In this document: positions 58,377 to 64,000 of the stretch, one piece after another | Numbering within the stretch: position 1 is the first letter of the stretch | Layout of the letters: each line of letters opens with the position of its first letter | NCBI RefSeq assembly: GCF_014839805.1 | Contig: NC_051134.1 | Coordinates: forward strand, 9,889,170 to 9,953,169 | Direction: 5' to 3' | DNA from: Manduca sexta | Taxonomy: Eukaryota; Arthropoda; Insecta; Lepidoptera; Sphingidae | Length of the DNA stretch: 64,000 nt | Notes under the pieces: model-generated | The model's input: the letters and a program-made list of their open reading frames with translations, nothing else | Told to the model about the DNA's origin: nothing | Databases searched by the model: none | Position numbers and translations under genes: made by a program

Positions 58377-58695
58377 CGGCGATAGCCTAGTTGGGTGTGG
58401 AACGGACTGCGGAGACGAATGGCCGCAGGTTCAAATCCCAAGGGCACACAACTCTGAATTTTTCTAAATAATTATGTATGTTCTCTTTGAGTTATCGCTT
58501 GCTTTAACGGTGAAGGAAAACATCGTGAGGAAACCTGCATACCAGAAAAGTCCTCTATAGGAATTTTGAGGATGTGTGAAGTCTTAGTAGACTCAGATTC
58601 AGACGTCGGATTGGTATCCGCACTAGGCCAGCGTGGTGGACTAAGGCCTAATCCCTCTCAGTAGTAGAGGTGGCCCGTGTCCAGCAATGGGATGA
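58377..58695 (+). repeat. SINE-B, near full-length, with a short insertion
   Basis: 'acggcgatagcctagttggg', 'gccgcaggttcaaatcccaa', 'ggtgaaggaaaacatcgtga'. About 25 extra bases ('agactcagattcagacgtcg') follow 'gtgtgaagtc', then 'ggccagcgtggtggactaag'. Confidence 0.8.
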
Positions 58696-58751
58696 TGAAT
58701 GCATAAAAGTGGTCTGCAAATCGTTCTAATGATAATTAGATTTAACATAAA

Positions 58752-58964
58752 TTACGAAAAGGAAGCTGCCAGGAAACGGAGGCTTGGTAACTGCATGGTA
58801 CCGTTTGGCATTAAATTGCATGCATCATGCTGATGTTTGTTCTCGTAATGGCTGTCGTCAATAAACTTGATGTAATGTCGTTTAAGCCTAAACACATCGG
58901 AGTATGCGTGACGGGAAATATAGGAAATGCGATGGTACCTGTCCAGCACAACTCTAGCACGCAG
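58752..58964 (-). CDS. Possible terminal exon of an unidentified gene
   Basis: An acceptor-like TGGGTGACAG precedes 58964. The phase-0 frame is open for 70 codons to TAA at 58752-58754: LRARVVLDRYHRISYISRHA, then YSDVFRLKRHYIKFIDDSHY, ending SLRFLAASFS. Balanced composition and lack of low complexity look protein-like. The family is not recognised and no upstream exon was found, so it may be the end of a gene on the minus strand, a pseudogene piece or chance. It lies between two SINE copies. Confidence 0.3.
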   Translation of the reverse strand: MRARVVLDRYHRISYISRHAYSDVFRLKRHYIKFIDDSHYENKHQHDACNLMPNGTMQLPSLRFLAASFS

Positions 58965-59034
58965 CTGTCACCCAGTACAATATAATAAAAAAGTATTTCT
59001 TTTAAATTCATTAAAATCTTTAAACATTATTTAG

Positions 59035-59036
<2 letters not shown>

Positions 59037-59084
<48 letters not shown>
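59037..59084. repeat. (TA)24 microsatellite
   Basis: Perfect TA run directly joined to a 5'-truncated SINE-B. Confidence 0.97.
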
Positions 59085-59085
<1 letters not shown>

Positions 59086-59283
59086 CGGTGAAGGAAAACA
59101 TCGTGAGGAAACCTGCACATCTGAGAAGTTCTCTATAGGAATTTCGAAGGTGTGTGAAGTCTACCAATCCGCACTAGGCCAGCGTGGTGGACTAAGGCCT
59201 AATCCCTCTCAGTAGTAGAGGCGGCCCGTGCTCAGCAGTGGGCAAGTATATAATACACGGCTGATATTATTATTATTATTATT
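59085..59283 (+). repeat. SINE-B, 5'-truncated
   Basis: Starts abruptly at 'acggtgaaggaaaacatcgt' after (TA)24 and runs to 'ctcagcagtgggcaagtata', then a (TTA)n tail. Well-preserved 3' half. Confidence 0.8.
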
Positions 59284-59370
59284 GCACCTTATACACAATA
59301 CTTTTTTGCCATAATTAGTTCGTATAGTGTATATTATATAAGTTTCTAAGTTTGATCTTTTGTGTTTCCT

Positions 59371-59402
59371 GACATACCGCTTTTGCGCTTAGCACGGCAG
59401 TA
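59371..59402. repeat. MITE-1, single terminus
   Basis: 'cataccgcttttgcgcttag' followed by CACGGCAG, equal to the right end of 41916-42168. The other end is not found nearby. Confidence 0.55.
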
Positions 59403-59507
59403 TAAGCCATTGGGGATGTTAATTATTAAGTTAATACATTGTTCCTAACGATAAGTCGACCAGAGAATCGAGTTACAGATCTCTCAGCTCACGATGTGCG
59501 TATACTG

Positions 59508-59880
59508 ATCTGCCTCGGTGACCTAGTTGTATACAAGGTACGAGTACGACTACCACGCTGACCTCCTGGGTTCGAATCCCAGGTGGAGCCATAATTATAG
59601 TAACAAGGTTTTTCCATCTTAAAAATTATTCAGTCGCAGCTCGGAGTCAGGAAGTTGACGGTGTGGTATCCCCGTGCCTCGAAAAGCATGTGTAACCGTT
59701 GGTCCAACAGCTGATCTCTCCGGTAATATCGGATTGCCGTCTCATCTGACTATGAGAATGAAGGAATAGAGAGTGCACTTATGTATTACGTACACATTTG
59801 TGCACTATAATATCTCCTGCGTACTTGGCTGATCTCTGTTCAAATTCGTCGCCGTAGCCAAAATTCGGCTAGGAAGATTC
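59508..59880 (+). repeat. Composite SINE: SINE-A-like head with a different body
   Basis: The head 'ctgcctcggtgacctagttg' and B-box 'ctgggttcgaatcccaggtg' are followed by a body absent elsewhere here: 'ggagtcaggaagttgacggt', 'atccccgtgcctcgaaaagc', 'ggattgccgtctcatctgac', 'gaatagagagtgcacttatg'. A tRNA-derived SINE with an apparently LINE-like 3' part. Confidence 0.65.
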
Positions 59881-60364
59881 ATTCATACTGTTCTAATAAG
59901 TATTTTTATATGAATAATTTCGTAGTCCATTATCGTTATTGTCAGAATAGCTTTTAGCTAGTCGTTCATTATGAAAATGAATTAATTGCTCTATTGAAAT
60001 GGATTGACGCTATATTGCCTAATTCAAATATTGTACGTTCATTCCTTTGTATTATCTAATTAGTAGGTATTTGCTGTTTCTATTATAAGTCTATTAATAT
60101 ATTAATATCGGGCGACCGTCGAGAAATGCGGCGTCCGTCGATGAACGCTAAATTTGAAATATTTATTTATTTAGAGAAACGTCAACAGCATACATTGCAA
60201 ACGTAATGGGTCCACATAACCCAATTCCTAAATTCCCATTGAAATGTAATTATCATAGGAACGATTGACAAACAGCATTTTTGTATAACAGTAGTAACTT
60301 TATGTTGAGTTGGGTTCCCTTTTGAAAAACCTTACCCTTCAGCACTGATAAATGAAATGAAATG
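59881..60364. other. Gene-free sequence
   Basis: Nothing supported. Confidence 0.35.
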
Positions 60365-60492
60365 ATTTGAAATTAAATGATTTTCATGGGTTATAAAATG
60401 TTATACATTATTTACATTCCGTCAATATTAACTACCATCAAAGTAGAAAGGGCAAGAAACTCTGGTGTTGCTCTTCCCAAAATCAGTTTAAG
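60365..60492 (+). repeat. Dispersed repeat family L, copy 3
   Basis: 'aaaatgttatacattattta', 'cattccgtcaatattaacta', 'agggcaagaaactctggtgt'. About 25 bp shorter in the middle than 28715-28860. Confidence 0.6.
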
Positions 60493-60899
60493 GTATTACG
60501 GTAATGATAATCTTTGTTCAATTTTGAGCAAATATTAGGTTCATAGTAGGGTAGTGTGTTTCGTGAACACCTCGACAACGTCTGCGCAAAGCCGTAAATT
60601 AAAATTACTTTTGTATGAAACTGATACCTCTATTATTAGAGTCTTTTATGATATAAATACGTATACATAAAACGATTTTAAACAAACGAACACCACACTG
60701 TAGTCTACCAGTACAGATTACGTAAAAAGGGCTCAAAGCCTTAACTGGAAATTAAAATTAGTTTTCTATTAAATTGATACCTCTCTTATGAAAGCCTTTT
60801 ATGCTATAGATATAAATACGTATATATAAAATGATTTTAAACAGGCACGAACTCGCCTAAACTGCCAGTATAGATTACAATAAAAGGGCTTAAAATATT
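60493..60899. other. Gene-free; internal ~165-bp imperfect direct repeat
   Basis: 60604-60760 and 60765-60910 share 'gatacctct...gagtcttttatg', 'tataaatacgtata', 'aaaacgattttaaac' and 'agattac..aaaagggct', a decayed tandem duplication. Confidence 0.5.
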
Positions 60900-61200
60900 G
60901 GAGTAAGCCCGCCCATTACACAGGGCTAATCCAACTTTAATCCTTTGTCAAAGAGTCGCAAATCAAAGGCACCATTATTTTAATACTTCCAACCATTCAA
61001 CGGCAGACAGCGCTGGAGCCGCTGCAGGGTCCGAGTGTAATTGGCTATTATAGTTCTTTATGGGCAGTTAAGCGCTTTTCAAAGCTTCAAGCGATAAAGG
61101 TTTATGCAAGGAGATAAAGCGGGTTATGTCCATGTGACAGTGGAAATTTGGGTTCCATTTTGAGTGGGCGCTACTGTTTAGGGGGAGTACCGCTAGAGAA
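60900..61200. promoter_or_regulatory. Unique block with TCF-like sites, possible enhancer
   Basis: Not repetitive and not coding. It includes ATCAAAGG at about 60962, TTTGTCAAAG at 60945, CTTTATGG near 61057 and several GC-richer stretches. A regulatory role is only a guess. Confidence 0.2.
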
Positions 61201-61286
61201 TTGAAAGGCTGTGGGTTCAACGACAAATATTAGTATTGGCGTAAATATTTGTTTCGGGTGTGAGATTGTACTAGGCTTTGTAGTCT

Positions 61287-61555
61287 ATCCCCCTTATTCA
61301 TAAACGTTTTTTTATCTAAGGACAGAGTAAAGCTGTCATAATAAGTCTGTTTTCTAGCTTTGTTTATCTGACAGCTTGCTGTTTATTCAGCTATCTGGCA
61401 GCCAATTAGATTAAAGTTGTATCTTAATATTAACCAATCATAACGTAGGGCCGTTACGCACTGCGAAGGCTGCCATAGCGTCAGCACTGAGAACAGACTT
61501 GTTATCACAGCAATGCTCTGTCCCTAGATAAATAAAGTTTATGTATAAGGGGGTA
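61287..61555. mobile_element. MITE-2, complete
   Basis: TATCCCCCTTATTCATAAAC at the left against the reverse complement of GTTTATGTATAAGGGGGTAT at the right. The inversion continues through 'atctaaggacagag' and 'ctctgtccctagat'. The interior is foldback-like ('aataagtctgtttt' and 'aacagacttgttat'). Confidence 0.7.
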
Positions 61556-61649
61556 TATCTATAAATTTATTTAAAACAAAGCTGGAATTTCCATTTAAAC
61601 GCCCCGTGATAATTTAAAGTGATAAGTAAATAAAAAAAGAATCTTCCAA

Positions 61650-61748
61650 ATCGGTTCATAAATGAGCGAGTTCTGAGGTAACAAACATACAAAAAAAAAT
61701 TCACGTCGAATTGATAACCTCCTCCTTTTTTTTGAAGTCGGTTAAAAA
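61650..61748 (-). repeat. Dispersed repeat family P, copy 3
   Basis: Reverse of 6465-6660: 'aaatcggttcataaatgagc', 'ttcacgtcgaattgataacc', 'cctccttttttttgaagtcg'. Confidence 0.6.
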
Positions 61749-62164
61749 GTCTTCGCTAACGTTTTATGTTTCGGTAAAGTATTATATTTTTTTGTCCTTA
61801 TCCTTCTGTCTTTCGGTTTTCCACGTCCCTGATAAATAATACGTAAAGTCATTTCTCCTAAGTGTTAAAAATATATGAAATAAATGAAATTAATGTTCAA
61901 AGATTACAATACAAAATCGCAACACTAGCCTCTGTTAGCTAGGTTCACCAGCGATGGAATCACATTTTGGAGTTTAACGAAACATTGTCCAATCGACCCA
62001 GATTGTGTGTTAATTGACCTACTTGTATATATTTACCCCATTTGCGGTTTATTTACATTACATGTAGCCGAGAATTGTGGATCGGTCGAAATTTGCCTGA
62101 AAGTATTTTTAAGTTCAGTTTTATATCATGCTCTGCCGATTTGAATTCATACAGAGATACATTG
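61749..62164. other. Gene-free sequence
   Basis: Nothing supported; a 66-codon frame here runs into the following SINE. Confidence 0.35.
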
Positions 62165-62365
62165 ATACAAGTGGTTTTGGGGATGCATGACTACCGTGTC
62201 GAAGTCTCGGGTTCGATTCTGGGTCAAGTAAAATTATATTAGGTTTTCCTGCTTATTTTCAGTCCGGAGTTTTAAATTGCGCCCGCTATCACATAATATA
62301 ATACTAATAGCGAAAAGGTGCAGTAGTTGCGTCTCTGCTTATCCCTTTGGTGATGAGTCGTAACT
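62165..62365 (+). repeat. SINE-A, diverged
   Basis: 'ttgcatgactaccgtgtcg'-like head, 'gtctcgggttcgattctggg' (B-box), 'ttaggttttcctgcttattt', 'agtccggagttttaaattgc', 'tgcgtctctgcttatccctt'. Confidence 0.65.
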
Positions 62366-62482
62366 GTAGGAATATAAGGTCATTTGTTTTTATTTGCTCG
62401 CTCCGAGGAGCAGCCTTTTAGCATCATAGTCGTACTCTAAGTGCACCGTCACTGGATTAACGATGTGTTATATATTGAGGTA

Positions 62483-62662
62483 TGTTTCACAACTTCCACG
62501 TAAACGCTACTCGTCACATACAATTATAAGCCGGCCAAATACAAATGTAACTCTAAACTATGCTTCAAAATAAATGGTAATAAAATAAGTACAATCTAAA
62601 TTAGCTGTTTAATACAATATACAAATAAAATTTACTTGAAACTTGTGAAATAGGCACTTAAA
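62483..62662. mobile_element. MITE-4, copy 3 (reversed)
   Basis: 'atgtttcacaacttccacgt', 'ttataagccggccaaataca', 'acttgaaacttgtgaaatag' and GCACTTA mirror 54172-54355. Confidence 0.5.
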
Positions 62663-62836
62663 CTTTTAAAGATTTATTCACCGACGTATTTTATACGCGT
62701 CGATGCTTTTTTTATTGCCGTAGTAAGGTAAGGAGCTAGCAATCCGCTTAATAGTAAACAGCGTTATAGTTCCAGCTGCTTATGTACTTTATTAGTGCCA
62801 ATAGCAAAATACAATGCCAGTAGCGCGCGCAACCTA

Positions 62837-62878
62837 CCTACCTACCTATTTATATTGTAAAATAAATAGGTAGGTAGG
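62837..62878. repeat. 17-bp perfect inverted repeat, CCTA-based
   Basis: CCTACCTACCTATTTAT at 62837-62853 is mirrored at 62862-62878 with an eight-base loop. Confidence 0.9.
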
Positions 62879-64000
62879 CAGCAAACAAAAGCCAATAACA
62901 ATAAAGACGTCAATTCGATTACACTTGTAATTCAGACTGAAGTTCGCGTGTTTGCTAAATCACCAATTCACAGTAGCCTATCTATATGCCGTGACATATA
63001 CAAATTAGTACGGAATCGATAAAGCTAAACTCTACTTTACGACTGTGACCATAGGCAGAGGTACATTGGATTGTTATTTATTTTTCTGTAATATTGTAAT
63101 TGTTATTGTAAATTGACAGTTTGACTTAAGTACATTTTACACATAAGCTTATGTAAAAATTTCCTTTTTGTTATTCAAATACGAAATTAACGCACCATCA
63201 TTTGATCTATATTCGTCCCATGATGTGATAGAAGAGTATATGTAGTAATATCGTATCGGTCATAAATTCTTATCCCAGAAAAGTCAGACGTTTTTTTGGA
63301 ATTGAAAAACTCCCATAAATTGTGGTCCGACAAATTGATGGCGCCAGACCTTGGAATTAAGGGCTTGTGGTCCACAGCTCATATACTTTGTCTAGATCAA
63401 AACGGCTATAAATTCTATGAATCGGGTACAAAAGAAATTCGAGAATACCTGATATAGTCACTGCACGTTACCTTTGAAAGGAGATTGTTTGAATCCATTA
63501 CGTACTCATTGACGAACGCCATTAGTGAATTAGTGTACGAACCCATATTTACTTATCCAAGGCGATTTCGAATGCCGAAATACTCGTAGTTATAAATGGA
63601 TTTCTGCAAATGGCATTGGCTATTATTTTTTAGGTCAAATCAAAGGTAAATCCTTTCGTGTTTCGTTGTAAATATTTAATTGTATTATAGATTGCATAGC
63701 TAGTGGGTGATATAAGTGACGTTCGTTGTTTTCTTGTATTATTGTTCTTATTTTGTATTTTTTTTGCTATATTTAATTTTATAGTTGAAAGTATAATTCG
63801 TTATTTTTTCTAATAATACTGACATATAAGAGTATAATTGGCCGTATCTCGCCATTCGTGTAGACAAATGTCTACATAACAGCTCTAACACTTATATTTA
63901 TTTAGTGAGATAGGTTATAAACAAACGATTTGTTTTTTAAGGTAAATTAGTGTTTATTAATTAGTATAGCTCACTGATTCTATCATCCTATAGCTGTGGT
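62879..64000. other. Gene-free; SINE-A scrap at 63215-63300
   Basis: 'tcgtcccatgatgtgataga' and 'ttcttatcccagaaaagtca' are decayed SINE-A parts in reverse. No gene seen to the window end. Confidence 0.35.

Noticed and set aside
59508..59590. tRNA gene candidate with a good B-box (GGGTTCGAATCCC)
   Set aside because: No cloverleaf with matching acceptor arms, and the sequence runs on into a SINE body. The same holds for the other B-box sites at 29743, 45240 and 62200.
1..64000. CRISPR arrays, operons, phage or viral genes
   Set aside because: None seen. The repeats are SINE, MITE, Helitron or LINE type and the genes are intron-bearing eukaryotic genes.

Overview
The window looks like a stretch of a lepidopteran (moth or butterfly) nuclear genome. 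It is AT-rich and intron-bearing, and it is packed with short interspersed elements of types common in Lepidoptera: two tRNA-derived SINE families, Helitron-like elements ending in CTAG, small terminal-inverted-repeat elements and RTE/jockey-type LINE tails. No bacterial gene organisation, rRNA, free-standing tRNA gene or CRISPR array is visible. The order is inferred from repeat character and gene structure, not from a database search.

Layout. Positions 1-34,500 contain no gene I can support. They hold dispersed repeats, a ~140-bp tandem array (6725-7432) and, right beside it, a 620-bp foldback element with ~133-bp arms (7474-8093). From 34,596 to 37,242 on the minus strand, three small exons splice in phase into a four-helix membrane protein, which no single open reading frame reveals. 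Its last exon has an in-frame TGA followed by C, then 49 more open codons that stop where the GC-rich composition ends, so it is a candidate for stop-codon readthrough or a recent nonsense change. Its 5' end is unresolved. The best candidate first exon is 55460-55573, which would place the next gene inside its ~18-kb intron; 44785 is an alternative donor.

The one large, confidently identified gene is on the plus strand at 47632-51792: the axonemal dynein intermediate chain DNAI3 (WDR63/IC140), an inner-arm dynein subunit of motile cilia and sperm flagella. It has one short 5' exon, one 755-bp intron carrying a SINE, and a single 3.3-kb exon with the rest of the protein. An RFX-type X-box lies 64 bp upstream of the start codon, as expected for a ciliary gene. 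As given, the first exon has one extra A in an A7 run that breaks the frame between the natural ATG and the rest of the protein.

Positions 52,000-64,000 return to repeats, with a possible solo LTR (56338-56928), an inverted SINE pair, a (TA)24 tract, a possible minus-strand terminal exon (58752-58964) and a non-repetitive block (60900-61200) with TCF-like motifs that may be regulatory. Repeat boundaries were set by eye from copy-to-copy comparison within the window and are approximate.
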